64,000 nt of DNA from Torymus aiolomorphi (Eukaryota > Arthropoda > Insecta > Hymenoptera > Torymidae): NCBI GenBank assembly GCA_036365515.1, contig CM070877.1:55030475-55094474 (forward strand), read 5' to 3'. Both the position numbers and the translations under genes were made by a program. Shown here one piece after another: positions 47,720 to 59,044 of the stretch (within the stretch, counting starts at the first letter, position 1; each line of letters begins with the position of its first letter). The notes below the pieces were generated by a model. It was given only the letters and a program-made list of their open reading frames with translations, was not told the origin of the DNA and did no database searches.

Positions 47720-48170
47720 AACTAAGTGTAATGGTTTATAGTATGGTTTAATATTAATCAGTCTATATCGTTAATGGTTAATGTTTTTTTTTTCTTCGTT
47801 AGTAGTTGAGAGAACTAAGTTTACTAAAATGTATTGCCATGCCAATAAATTCTTTCTAAAATATTAAATAAACCATAGTGTATTCGAATCTCAATCTAGG
47901 TCAGTTATGATAGTCGGAATTATAAGTACATCTGTTCATACTTTTAATAAAAGTGAATTTATTTTCTTTTTAATTTCTCTTACACATTATACATTACTGA
48001 ATATAGATAACCGAGTTTTGTTTGCTCTGAACATAAACTGAATAGCAGATTCCTACTTATATTACGTAAGATAACCCAAACTCATAGCTTAAGTGCCACA
48101 TAGCAAATTTTTAAAGCGATTGTTCATACATTGGATAGCTAAACCAGATAACACAATTTATTTTTATAAT
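47720..48170. repeat. ~445-bp satellite, one copy
   Basis: Matches the units at 21151-22859 (AATCTAGGTCAGTTATGATAG and ATTGGATAGCTAAACCAGAT blocks) in the same orientation. Confidence 0.88.
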
Positions 48171-48397
48171 ATATATAGAAGTAATATGGATATAGCTGTA
48201 TCATATATGATTTTTAATGATCATTCTTTCAACACATTCTAGAACAACAAATGTGATGTTTAATACATCAAAATATAAATATAACAGTTCATTGAATTCT
48301 TTGTTGTTATGCAGCTAAATATATCTTCGTAGTAATAAGTAAATAATGAATAGCTAACAACATTCTCTGCACTGTCCCAGCTTTTAAATATGACGTG

Positions 48398-48766
48398 TTT
48401 CACGTCAGCTCTCCAGGCGCGGCGCGGGAGCGCGAAATCATGCTGTTTTCAGATTGTGATTGAAGGGCTAAGATGTATCTAAAAAAAATAATCCCCAAGT
48501 GATTTCGATGTATTTTTTCCTCAGCTTTCCGATGGTGCTATTAGTTTCTCAAAATTTTTCAATTCTAACCTCAAAAAAACAAAACGTGTTATATCTCAAA
48601 AACTATATTTTTAATATTTTTTTTGACCTGCTATATCGAAAGAGGAGGAAATTTTACATGGATATAACCTTTTTCTACATAGAGGTTTTTTGATTTTTTC
48701 GAGATATTATTCAAGAAATACAAGGCGCTCGGCCAGCCGCCGCGCGCGGCGTGCGTCACTGCAGAG
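48398..48766 (+). repeat. Left inverted repeat of the second DNA transposon
   Basis: Reverse complement of 53990-54356. It ends inside at GCGTCACTGCAG. Confidence 0.85.
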
Positions 48767-48849
48767 TCGCTATGCGATCGGAACTGCTCCACCTAACATC
48801 GTAACAATTTTTGTTCATAAGCTTTTAAATATTCAAATCTTAACATTTT

Positions 48850-49319
48850 TAGTCTTTTTTAATTTAGGAAATAAATCATAGTTAAATGCTAAAGAAGTTT
48901 TTTTAAGTTGCACAGTCTTTTCATCTATTGGAATAAAAGCGTGGTATTTCAAAGTACCTGGAATGTCTTTTGCTTTATCGAATCTAACTTTTAATTCCAA
49001 AGAATTTTTTTCATAAACTTCTTTGATACTGTAGAAAATCTTTGTTTCTTTACTATAATATTGTGCCCAATTATAAAGATCGTAGGCTGTAAGGATTTTG
49101 TGAGCTCCTGTAAGCTGTAAGCTAGCTTTACGGGCTCCTCTTTTTAAATTAGCACCTATGCCATCGCAACCACTTTTGCCATGTGCAGTGGCAAAAAAAT
49201 GCCATTCAGCTTTTATTTTAAGATCCTCTTCATGATGAAGAAGATTCTGAAAATTATTTTTATTTTTAAAATGCTGTGTTGCACCATCGGTTATATAATA
49301 AATTTTTTTTGTTGATCTT
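48850..49319 (-). pseudogene. Transposase of the second DNA transposon, C-terminal part
   Basis: On the minus strand the frame reads ITDGATQHFKNKNNF, FFATAHGKSGCDGIGANL, KILTAYDLYNWAQ and DIPGTLKYHAFIPID. These match the SDGAASHFKN, GHGKGAVDGVGG and C-terminal PGIQKH segments of the transposase at 34412-36559. Two likely catalytic Asp residues (TDG and DGIG) are here. The N-terminal part is at 52362-53727, across the mariner. The piece itself has no visible stop until about 48850. Confidence 0.75.
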
Positions 49320-50266
49320 TATACAGCGTGTCCAAAAAGTCTGGAAACACCCAAATAATTTCTCAGCTGAATTACTATTGGAAAATGTTAAGGTCGCCTT
49401 TATAGTAATTTTTTACGAGGAATCCAATGGTGACCTTGGATTCGACCTTGGACCTCATTTTTGAGGTTATTTCAAGGTCAACCTCATTTTTTTAAATGGT
49501 AACCCCTATTTTTCATAGCGGAATCTGAAAGAGCGGAACATTTTACGTCCGGATATGTATTAAGGTATGAGGTTGAGGTTGCCCCCAGAGGTCAAATTGA
49601 GGTCAAAGTATGATTTCTTAAAAATTTCGCGAGTTCAGTGGTAAAACAAAACCAACAAAGGTAAGGTTTGGTAAGTTCGAACGAAGACTTGAAGGTGACC
49701 TCTGATTAGACCTTGAACCTCATTTTGAGCCTCATTTTTGAGGTTATTTCGAGGTCAACCTCATTTTTTTAAATGGTAACCCCTATTTTTTTAGCGGAAT
49801 CGGAAAGAGTGTGAAACTTTACGTCCAAACATGTACTCAGAACATAGTTCAAGAAGGACCTTGACGTTCATTTGAAGGTCATTTAAACTTAATGACGGTC
49901 TGATCTTGCGTAAACTTTTTAATTTTTTTAAACAGTCTAACATCTTATTTCAAGTGCTCGAATTATTTTCCATCCACTTTTTGATAGTAACCTAATCGAT
50001 GATCGAAAACACCAACAGTATTTTTGATCATTTCAGTAGGAATGAGAGCTGATTCATTGTAAAATTTTTTGAAGCGTTTAAATATTGAACATTGTTACTT
50101 GTTATTTTTCGTATGGTTAGAGTGACAATAAACTATTATTCATTCCATAACCACCACAGAAAAGGGTTGGTCATCTTTCAAACATATTTTTTGAAAATTA
50201 AAAGTTCTTTTTATTTTCAACTCAAAAAGTATTTTTGGATAAGGTCTACTACGAAGAGTAATAAAA

Positions 50267-51343
50267 ATGAACAAACTCACTGATAGAGAAAGAATAACGA
50301 TTCTCATGATGAGAGGTTGGGGACACATGCAGCGATCTTATAGGGCCGTAAGAGATATTTTTAATGCTTCATTTAGGGTTGGTGGAACTCCACTATCATT
50401 TTCAACAGTTCAAAAAACTGTTAGAAGGTTTGAAAATACCGGCACTATCAGCGATTTACCTCGATCAGGCAGACCAATGTCAGCAGGTAACGAAGAGAAA
50501 TCTTTAGATGTTGTGTTAACATTCACCGAAGATCCGCATACTTCCGTTCGTAGAGCTGCTCAAGTGCACGAAATAAGTAAATCATCTATTCATAACATAC
50601 TAAAGAGAGAGAAGTTCCATCCATTTAAAGTAACGCTAATATACAAGTTAAATGAAGATGATTTCGATCGTCGCGTTGAATTCTGTGATGATATGATGGC
50701 ACGCATCGTACAAAATCCAAATTTTCCATCAAATATAGTCTTCTCAGATGAAGCTACATTTCAACTTGACTCAAGCGTAAATAGGCATAACTGTAGATAT
50801 TGGACAGTTGAAAACCCTCATTGGGCAAGAGAAGCCAAGTCACAATATCCACAAAAATTAAATGTCTGGGCTGGAATATTAAATAATAGGATTATAGGAC
50901 CATTTTTTATTGATGGCAATTTAAATGCAGAAAAGTATGAAACTATGTTGCGGAATCAAATTGTTCCTGCTATAAGAGAAATAGCTGGAGAGGACTTTAA
51001 TAACACATGGTATCAACAGGACGGTGCAGCAGCTCATTATGCACGAAACGTTCGCACATACTTAGATACAGTATTCATTAATCGATGGATAGGACGAAGA
51101 GGTGCAATTGAATGGCCAGCTAGGTCCCCCGATTTAACGCCTCTAGATTATTTCTATTGGGGTTATCTGAAGGATCGTGTATTCAAAACAAAACCCTTAA
51201 ACTTAGATGAATTACGTGAAAGGATCATTGATGAATCAGCTCTCATTCCTACTGAAATGATTGAAAATGCTGTTGGTGCTTTCTATCATCGATTAGGTTA
51301 CTGTCAAGAAATGAATGGAGAACAGTTCGAGCACTTGAAATAA
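50267..51343 (+). CDS. Tc1/mariner transposase, DD41D type, intact
   Basis: A 358-aa cut-and-paste transposase. An N-terminal paired-like HTH region (residues 1-70) ends in LPRSGRP. A second HTH (about 80-125) includes SVRRAAQVHEISKSSIHNIL. The catalytic core has FSDEATF (Asp161), QQDGAAAHYA (Asp252) and LTPLDYFYWG (Asp294). The 41 residues between the last two give the DD41D class (rosa/VS type). SPDLTPLDYFYWG is the usual mariner-superfamily end of the core. Length and motifs are complete and no stop or frameshift is seen, so it could be functional. It is the only intact transposase in the window. It acts in the nucleus on the flanking inverted repeats. Confidence 0.95.
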   Translation: MNKLTDRERITILMMRGWGHMQRSYRAVRDIFNASFRVGGTPLSFSTVQKTVRRFENTGTISDLPRSGRPMSAGNEEKSLDVVLTFTEDPHTSVRRAAQVHEISKSSIHNILKREKFHPFKVTLIYKLNEDDFDRRVEFCDDMMARIVQNPNFPSNIVFSDEATFQLDSSVNRHNCRYWTVENPHWAREAKSQYPQKLNVWAGILNNRIIGPFFIDGNLNAEKYETMLRNQIVPAIREIAGEDFNNTWYQQDGAAAHYARNVRTYLDTVFINRWIGRRGAIEWPARSPDLTPLDYFYWGYLKDRVFKTKPLNLDELRERIIDESALIPTEMIENAVGAFYHRLGYCQEMNGEQFEHLK

Positions 51344-51371
51344 GATGTTATACTGTTTAAAAAAATCAAAT

Positions 51372-51611
51372 GTGAGAGGCAAGGGGACTCACGTAAATCA
51401 AGCGCCCCATCGTGAGAGGCAAGGGGACTCACGTAAATCAAGCACCCCATCGTGAGAGGCAAGGGGACTCACGTAAATCAAGCACCCCATCGTGAGAGGC
51501 AAGGGGACTCACGTAAATCAAGCGCCCCATCGTGAGAGGCAAGGGGACTCACGTAAATCAAGCACCCCATCGTGAGAGGCAAGGGGACTCACGTAAATCA
51601 AGCACCCCAAA
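51372..51611. repeat. 40-bp minisatellite, six copies, in the mariner
   Basis: Units begin GTGAGAGGCAAGGGGACTCAC at 51372, 51412, 51452, 51492, 51532 and 51572. They are nearly identical, differing mainly at GCGCCCC versus GCACCCC. GTGAG and CTCAC within each unit can pair. Confidence 0.95.
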
Positions 51612-52361
51612 GGGAACAGATTTTACTACGTCCACGTCGTTGTTCCTGGGTAACGCTAAATGTAAAAAAATTGAACTTGACATGACTTTTAAGGACAATG
51701 TCAAGGTCACCATTAGATTTCTCGTTGAAAACTACTAAAGAATTAACCTCGCTCAGTGTGATAAAGTTTACACAAGATCAGACCGTCATTAAGTTTAAAT
51801 GACCTTCAAATGAACGTCAAGGTCCTTCTTGAACTATGTTCTGAGTACATGTTTGGACGTAAAGTTTCACACTCTTTCCGATTCCGCTAAAAAAATAGGG
51901 GTTACCATTTAAAAAAATGAGGTTGACCTCGAAATAACCTCAAAAATGAGGCTCAAAATGAGGTTCAAGGTCGAATCAGAGGTCACCTTCAAGTCTCCGT
52001 TCAAACTTACCAAACCTTACCTTTGTTTGTTTTGTTTTACCACTGAACTCGCGAAATTTTTAAGAAATCATACTTTGACCTCAATTTGACCTCTGGGGGT
52101 AACCTCAACCTCATACCTTAATACATATCCGGACGTAAAATTTTCCGCTCTTTCAGATTCCGCTATAAAAAATAGGGGTTACCATTTAAAAAAATGAGGT
52201 TGACCTTGAAATAACCTCAAAAATGAGGTCCAAGGTCGAATCGAAGGTCACCATTGGATTCCTCGTAAAAAATTACTACAAAGGCGACCTTAACATTTTC
52301 CAATAGTAATTCAGCTGAGAAATTATTTGGGTGTTTCCAGACTTTTTGGATACGCTGTATA

Positions 52362-53727
52362 TGTATACATAGATGACCTTTCAAATAGTTTAGAATAATT
52401 TTTTGATATTCATATACGGAAACGGTATCATGATTTAAATTGTCAGAAATAATAGCTACACTTTCGTGTTTGAGATCATCGTTTTCTCTATAATACACTA
52501 TAATTGTAAATATAGTGGCTTGATTATTATTCCAATGAAACGATTGAGCTGAATTTTGAACAACAAAAGCGTAATTTTCAGCAAAATCAAAACCAATTAC
52601 TATCTCTCCATCTACAAGATTTTCTTTTAAATTTCTGATAAACAGTGCTTGTTGTTTAGCAAAAAAATCGTGCGTTTTTAGTTTAATGAATTTGTCTTTC
52701 AATATTTCAAGAAAGCTAGAAACTTTTATCGTTTCAAATATTATTGAGCAGCGATCCGTTTGCTTCCATGATTCATATTTAATTTCTTGAATGCCATGAT
52801 TTTTAAAACTTTTCATCATAATTTCTTGAAGATTTGAAAAATTAGCTACGCAATCCAAACAGTCACCGAAGAAACATTTATCCGATGGTTGACTACAAAC
52901 AATTTTATTTATACAATCTTTATAATTTTCTAAAGGTGAATCACTATCCTTTGTCAAATGTTTCAAATTAATTGCATCTAGCATAAGTTTGACATTTTCA
53001 TGATGTACGCATACGCATACATTATGTGTTCCACTTGTTCCAGCCAATACACAATGTTTTGGTTTTAATTGTGTGAACTTTGTATAGCCTATCTTAACAT
53101 CCGGATATTCGTTTTTAAATAAAATATAAATTTCATTCAAATTACCTAGAAGTAATCTTTTTTGAACGTGTAAGCGTTCACCAGTAATTTATTTTATTGA
53201 AATAAAATCTTTCATTCCAGGCAATAATTTACTGATATCGTCACGATCATAAACGTTTTTTACCGTATTTTTTGTTTCATTGGAAAGTTGTTTTCCTTTA
53301 TTTTTCAACGGTACCGTCAAAATATTTCCATCAGTAGCTTCAGTTAGTATTGTTCTTGCTTCCCGTATTCCGTACAACCTAATATTTCTATTAAATTTTT
53401 ACGAGACCAAAATCTAGGGGCAAGGGAAAGTAATAACATTCTTTCATCTTTTGACTTTGTCTCAGAAAGTTTACTTCTTAAATTTTCAAATATTGCCATG
53501 GCAGCTTTGTGGTCATCATCATCATTATCCGATTTAATTCTTTTTGGTATCGGAGAAGATTCACTCGATTTGCGTTTATTATAAATCAAAAATTTGCACG
53601 TAAGACAAACTTTCGCTCCATCTGGTATTGATGGAAATGATTGTGCTAATGATTTTGGGAAATTTGTTAACTCATTAGAGTGTTCATTCCTTTCTAAAGG
53701 ATTCACACATTTTAATGAAAAACTCAT
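52362..53727 (-). pseudogene. Transposase of the second DNA transposon, N-terminal and middle part
   Basis: The start is at ATG 53727. The first 127 aa hold a Cys pair (KVCLTCKF) and a Lys/Asp-rich linker (KRIKSDNDDDDHK). A frameshift near 53370 leads to the next frame, which has an in-frame TAA at 53189. After it come LHVQKRLLLGNLNEIYILFK, YPDVKIGYTKFTQLKPKHCVL, a Cys cluster (VCVCVHHENVKLML, FFGDCLDCV) and GFDFAENYAFVVQNSAQSFHWNNNQA. The last 45 residues of the open frame belong to the mariner. Same order of motifs as 34412-36559, with DFAEN giving the first catalytic Asp. Confidence 0.8.
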
Positions 53728-53989
53728 GTTTGTTTAAAAAAAAAGATTAATCAATTGAAGGGGGATAGCAGTAAGTTTGTCATGAAAGACAGATAAATCG
53801 CAGTATAGCACAATATAGTATAGATATTGAACGGTTTCCCAAAAAACCAATACTCAACGCTACACATCACTCGTATATAAGCCCTACGTACTGCATAATT
53901 ACTTACGGGTATCTAAATGCAATTACTAGCCCTCTAGCGGTAGTTAAATAATTAATGAATGAATGAATAAATGCCGCCGCGCGCCGATG

Positions 53990-54356
53990 CTGCAGTGACG
54001 CACGCCGCACGCGGCGGCTGGCCGAGCGCCTTGTATTTCTTGAATAATATCTCGAAAAAATCAAAAAACCCCTATGTAGAAAAAGGCTATATGCATGTAA
54101 AATTTCCTCCTCTTTCGATCTAGCAGGTAAAAAAAAATATTAAAAATATAGTTTTTGAGATATAACACGTTTTATGTTTTTTTGAGGTTAGAATTGAAAA
54201 ATTTTGTGAAACTAATAGCACCATCGGAAAGCTGAGAAAAATATACATCGAAATCACTTGGGGATTATTTTTTTTAGATACATCTTAGCCCTTCAAACAC
54301 AAGCTGAAAACAGCATGATTTCGCGCTCGCGCGCCGTGCCTCGAGAGCTGACGTGA
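53990..54356 (-). repeat. Right inverted repeat of the second DNA transposon
   Basis: Reverse complement of 48398-48766, with scattered mismatches. Confidence 0.85.
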
Positions 54357-56717
54357 ATCGCCTCATATATATTCTTATTTCTTAGAAATTGGTTTTTAGC
54401 TCAATTCTTATTTCATTTAAATTTTTTGGAGCTCAAATTAGTCCTCTACATCTTCGTTTTCTATAATAGTAACACTGAAACATTTACATTTGATATTTTA
54501 TTATTATTGTGTTTTCAAATAGTGTAAATAATGGAATTCATTAAATATATATGCTACGTCATGTCAACTTGGACAGTGAAAAAATTACAATTAAGCTTAA
54601 CATAGCTAAAAATCTAGAAATAATAATTCGGTTTTTATATTTAGATAATATGATTTCTGAATTTTTAGTTCTATTAAGAGGATCTTACACCTAAAAATTT
54701 TTAAAAAATCAAAGTTTTGTTATTATATTTTCCAATTATTTATGTTATTCTAAACCTACAAAAACTAGTTTGGATCAAAAGTTTAATAAATTCAAAATGA
54801 TATGGATGAAAAAGCTTACTATGTTTAAGAGAACTAAAATGGAATTTTGTTACCGTTGTTTCTAGGTTTCTGATAGGAAAACGTTCACTTGAATGTGTTT
54901 TAAAATATTAAAAGCATTATATAAGAGATATTAGTATAAGGATAAAAATATAATGAAATTTACATGCAGGATTTACTATAAAAATAAAATAAACCTTATT
55001 CTGGAATTCGAAATCCATTTGTATCATCTTGTGACAATTTTGTACTTGTGTTCTAGTGAAGTGATCATTTCGTCACCGAAATTCGATAGCTATTTATTAT
55101 AATAATAATACTCCCTTTTGTATCTATATTTGTACCTATATATAACTAATGTACCCTTGTTAACACAGTTGCACAGCTGATAGCTCAAAAGTTAAAATAA
55201 GCAGAGATGTATAACCATGTAATTTCTACAGTTTGTTATGTAGAGTTTTAGCTTCCTGATAAAGAAACATTTTTTTCTTGGTGTTTATTTATTTGTAGGT
55301 ATTCATAAGTGAATTTTGGACTTCAAATTTGATGTATTATATGTGAAGATATATGTCTGAAAAGTGTAAGTGTTATTATAATACAAGTGTACAGTGACAG
55401 TTTTGTTCCAATTTGGAAAGTACTTTTAGATCATAATGGGAATGCGGTACAACAGTTAATACAGTAAAACATGTAAATTGTCAAGATTGAGTTGAGTGCA
55501 TATTTTGAAGACGAAGCAGTTACAATTCTTATCGGATAAAAATAAATACATCTTTTTTTCTATGAAAGATGAAAGTGAGATAATCGAGTTTAGCTCACTA
55601 TAAAAAATAATTCAATTCAGAAGATTTTTTAATTACTATAAGTGTCATGATGGTTCTATACACATAAAAGCGACAAGTCTGCTTACACAAGTGTACAGGC
55701 TCAAATTCAAGATATATTTAATATACAATATGTATAATCTAGTGATCATCAAAAAAATGGGTTTATCGGCTTCTGTGTATTTATGTACTTTTCACTGTGG
55801 ATGGCTCCTCCAGTTTTGATTGAAATTTCACATTTCATAAAACCTGCTGTATATGCTACATTTATCTTAGTATTATAAATAATAATATAACTCAGTACAA
55901 TGTGTTAAAAAGTGATCCAACAGTAGATGAATCAAAAGTGCAAAAGAAGGACAGATTGTTAGCAATAACTCTTAAGAGAGTGGATGCTGCTAGCTTAGCA
56001 TTAACTCTTAATGAAACGTATGCATGCAAGATGCCAGAGCTTCTGTTTTAACCATTTTGTATGGGAAAACGGATCTCAGGTATACAGATAACTGAGTTTC
56101 AAGAAGAAAGAAAATGGAAAACCCAATGGCTGATTATTTTGGAGTTTATGATACTTTTCTTTGCAAGCCTTTTTCTCAAAATGTCATTTTTTAAGTTTAG
56201 CGTTATTTAAAAAAAAAGTTGCATTAATTTTATTTTAAGAGGGCCTAACTTAATTGAAATTTATGTAGTTATGGCCCGAAAAATTGAAAATATAACATTT
56301 TTGGAAACTAATATTTTTAAAATGCTAAAAACCACAAAAAAAGATAAAAAAATTCATAAAATTCATTAATATCTGGAAAACTATCTCCTAAAAATCTCAT
56401 ATTATTATATCTTCGGGCCGTAACTGGATGAATTTCAAGTAATTTAGGCCATCTCCCATCAAAATTAATGCTATAGTTTTTTTTTAAAGTAGCGCCAGTA
56501 ACAAAAAATTGAAAATGCTATATATCCCTGAATAAAATTTATCTACAGATTATGTCTTGGACTATTATATCAGAAACAGTGTACAGGATATACATTGTAT
56601 ATTGTTTAAACTTCATTTTCCTTCTTTTTAGTTAGTTTTGTGCTCAAAAGTCACTATGTGTAAGTCTCCCTTAAGGTCAATTTTAATTGTTTCACTGTTG
56701 ACATGGAGTGAAACATA
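54357..56717. other. AT-rich stretch without recognisable genes
   Basis: No family motif, long frame or clear repeat was found. It could be intronic or intergenic. Confidence 0.5.
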
Positions 56718-56878
56718 CCATATATATGAGGAAATCCACGGAACCTTTAACTGTTTTGATACTTTTTTCTTAAAGTAATTTATTGCTGCTATTAGTTGAG
56801 CGTGCAAAGCACATAAACGAGACAGGGTGTAAAATCTTCAATTTTTACGTAGAAAACCAGTCCCGTAATCCATATTAT

Positions 56879-56955
<77 letters not shown>

Positions 56956-57046
56956 ATACATATATATTATAATAGCAGCAATAAATTACTTTAAGAAAAA
57001 AGTATCAAAACACTTAAAGGTTCCGTGGATTTCTTCATATATATAA
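56718..57046. mobile_element. Small foldback element around an (AT)n tract
   Basis: About 80 bp at 56718-56800 (GAGGAAATCCACGGAACCTTT and following) are the reverse complement of 56970-57046. The (AT)n tract (56880-56960) lies between the arms. Confidence 0.8.
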
Positions 57047-57194
57047 ATATATATATATATATATTCTTAATTGGATTTTATTGAATTTAAATTTTGTTTT
57101 TGAATTAATTTAATACCTTTTTATAAATAATTTTGTATCTTGAATCTAATAGCCAATTGTTTACCAGGAAAGGTTTAAATAAATGAACACCATT

Positions 57195-57258
57195 TATTTT
57201 TAACCGACGTTTCGGACACTTTTTTCGTGTCCCTCTTCAGGTGCTATTACGTCAAGAT
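57195..57258 (-). ncRNA. Hammerhead-like motif of a Penelope-like remnant
   Basis: The minus strand reads CTGAAGAG, a stem GGACAC/GTGTCC around GAAAAAA, then GAAACGTCGG. The constant parts equal those at 2340 and 5205, but the stem sequence is different and still pairs. The 3' region of a diverged Penelope-like element is likely. Confidence 0.45.
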
Positions 57259-57319
57259 GTAATAATAACGGGAGACTATCCGTTTCGTCAAAGTTGACTT
57301 TTATTACATCTAAATTATA

Positions 57320-58010
57320 CTCACAAGGAGAGGGTTTCAGCTGCGGGAAATGGATTTCTGGTACCTAAAAATGAAGCCCACTGCTCACATTTCTGTCAAG
57401 TGATCCCTTTTTTTGAGATATGGACAATTTAATCTCAAATATCGTCTATTTCGTTAAAAAATGATGTCTCTTCTATTGACTGTCACATTGCAAATATTTA
57501 AGATACGAAAACGAGGAAGAGAAATTGTAGAAGTAGATAATAGCAGCTAACATTTGAGCTCTGATTCATTAAAAAATATTGATTTTTCAGGATGTTACAA
57601 GCAATCAAAGATAGGATACGAAAATGGTTAAAAATACGATCCATTTAATCGGTTGAAATGAAGACAAATTTTTAACCATTTTCTTACCCTATCTTTGATT
57701 GCTTGTAACTTCTTGAAAAATCAATATTTTTTAATGAGTCAGGGCTTAAATTTTAGCTTTTACTGTCTACTTTTGTAATTTTGTCTTCCTCGTTTTCGTA
57801 TCTTAAATATTTGCAATGTGACAGTCAATAAAGGAGACATCATTTTTTGACGAAATAGACGATATTTGAGATTAAATTGCCCATATCTCAAGAAAAAGGG
57901 CCCATTTGACGGAAATGTGAGCACCAGGCTTCATCTTTAGGTACCAGAAATCGACTCTCCAATACCCGCTAAAATCCGTTTCCCGCAGTTGAAACACTCT
58001 CCTTGTCAGT
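57320..58010. mobile_element. 690-bp foldback element
   Basis: ACAAGGAGAGGGTTTCAGCTG at the left and its near reverse complement ending CTCTCCTTGT at the right bound arms of about 300 bp, around a short centre near 57640. No coding capacity was found. Confidence 0.85.
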
Positions 58011-58160
58011 CGATTGAAGTAATACATGAGCACGTCTGTATTTTGTACTTGTAGAAGCATTTTCAACTGAAGTACGTTTTCTACCTGTATTCACGCTTAT
58101 TTTACTTTTTCTTGGGTGACGACCGCCTTTTTTAATGTTTTTATTATTTACTGTTACCAT
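58011..58160 (-). pseudogene. Short basic coding fragment, unknown
   Basis: From ATG 58160 the minus strand reads MVTVNNKNIKKGGRHPRKSK and continues for about 50 residues, Lys/Arg/Ser/Thr-rich. It runs into the foldback element at 58010. It may be the start of a transposon or host protein cut by that insertion. No family is recognised. Confidence 0.25.
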
Positions 58161-58315
58161 TTCATACTATAGCTAACAAAAGAACAAAAATTGAATAATA
58201 ATTCGAGTAAATAAAACATGATCTTGAAGTGTGCAAATATATTATAGTTTTATATTATAAATATAAAAAATATAATTTTTTACATATTTCGGTAATAAAG
58301 TTATAATGATATAAA

Positions 58316-59034
58316 CACGGAGAGAAATTTTAGAGTAAAAATTACCAAGGTGCCTTGGTAGCGCATGGATAGACTGTCAAAAGCCGTGATATTCCCAGGT
58401 TTTTAATACAATTTATAAGTTTCCCAGGAAAAACTACCATAATCACTTAAAAAAAATACCAAATTATCGGAATAAAAATTACCAGACACACTGGTAAAAA
58501 TTGAGATCTAGTCACTTTTACAAGGCAGCCTAAGAATTTTTACTCAGAAAACTGATAAATTTTACCAAATAACCTGGTATTTGTGTACTCGCGCATGCGC
58601 ACTGCGCATTATTGTGTTTCAGAAGATTGATACTAGAGGCGTGCGCGACGTTAAAATAAAAACAATACACATATTTTCAGTAAGTAATAACGGCGATTCA
58701 AATGACTGTTGGTAACAGCTTCCGTGGCGCAGTCGGTAGAACATCGGACTCTCAACCCAAAGATCGTCGGATCGAATCCCGCTTCCGTATAAATTTTTTT
58801 TCAGTTTAATGTTTTTTCATCCTCGTTTCTGTTTCTATTTCTATATTAAAATACTATATATCCATCAATATGGATAAAAAAGTTCATTTCTTTAATTTAA
58901 TTAACTAAAAAAAAAATTTTACCAAGGCACTTTGGTAAAAAGTTTGAAATTGTCAGTCTGTCCATCCATTACTATAGAAACTGGTAATTTTGTCTCGAAT
59001 ATTTGTAATTTTCACTACAAAATTTCTCTCCGTG
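58316..59034. mobile_element. 719-bp MITE with CACGGAGAGAAATTTT ends
   Basis: CACGGAGAGAAATTTT at the left and AAAATTTCTCTCCGTG at the right are inverted. Nearby ACCAAGGTGCCTTGGTA-type blocks are also mirrored. It encloses a tRNA-like unit. No target duplication is clear. Confidence 0.8.
58718..58788 (+). tRNA. tRNA-like Pol III unit (degenerate)
   Basis: A perfect A box TGGCGCAGTCGG (58725-58736) and a near-perfect B box GGATCGAATCC (58769-58779) are followed by a T-run at about 58793-58801. The loop CTCTCAA would give anticodon CTC. The acceptor ends are direct repeats and do not pair, and the anticodon and T stems are poor. It is therefore not a working tRNA; a tRNA-derived SINE head or pseudogene inside the MITE is more likely. 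Confidence 0.45.
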
Positions 59035-59044
59035 AACAAATGGC

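Larger units (their letters stand above)
49322..52359 (+). mobile_element. Tc1/mariner element (DD41D) with ~590-bp inverted repeats
   Basis: The ends are TACAGCGTGTCC and GGATACGCTGTA, flanked by TA on both sides (49320-49321 and 52360-52361). The arms (about 49322-49915 and 51770-52359) are long for mariners and internally duplicated. The centre has one intact transposase gene and a 40-bp minisatellite. Leaving out the element and one TA restores the host transposase frame across the junction. Confidence 0.93.
48398..54356 (-). mobile_element. DNA transposon with ~370-bp inverted repeats, split by a mariner
   Basis: The ends share CACGTCAGCTCTC and about 370 bp of inverted repeat (48398-48766 and 53990-54356), including TTTCGAGATATTATTCAAGA-type AT blocks and a GC-rich inner end. 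Inside lies a minus-strand transposase in two pieces around a mariner at 49322-52359. No clear target duplication was found. Without the mariner it is about 2.9 kb. Confidence 0.82.

Noticed and set aside
51372..51611. CRISPR-like regular 40-bp repeats
   Set aside because: There are no unique spacers; the units are directly joined, lie inside a mariner, and the context is eukaryotic. It is a minisatellite.
55860..56052. Open frame of about 60 codons ending near 56050 (KKDRLLAITLKRVDAASLALTL region)
   Set aside because: It has no start codon, no recognisable family and no clear splice sites. It is too short to support.
58718..58788. Functional tRNA-Glu (CTC)
   Set aside because: The acceptor ends do not pair and two stems are poor, so only a tRNA-like unit is claimed.
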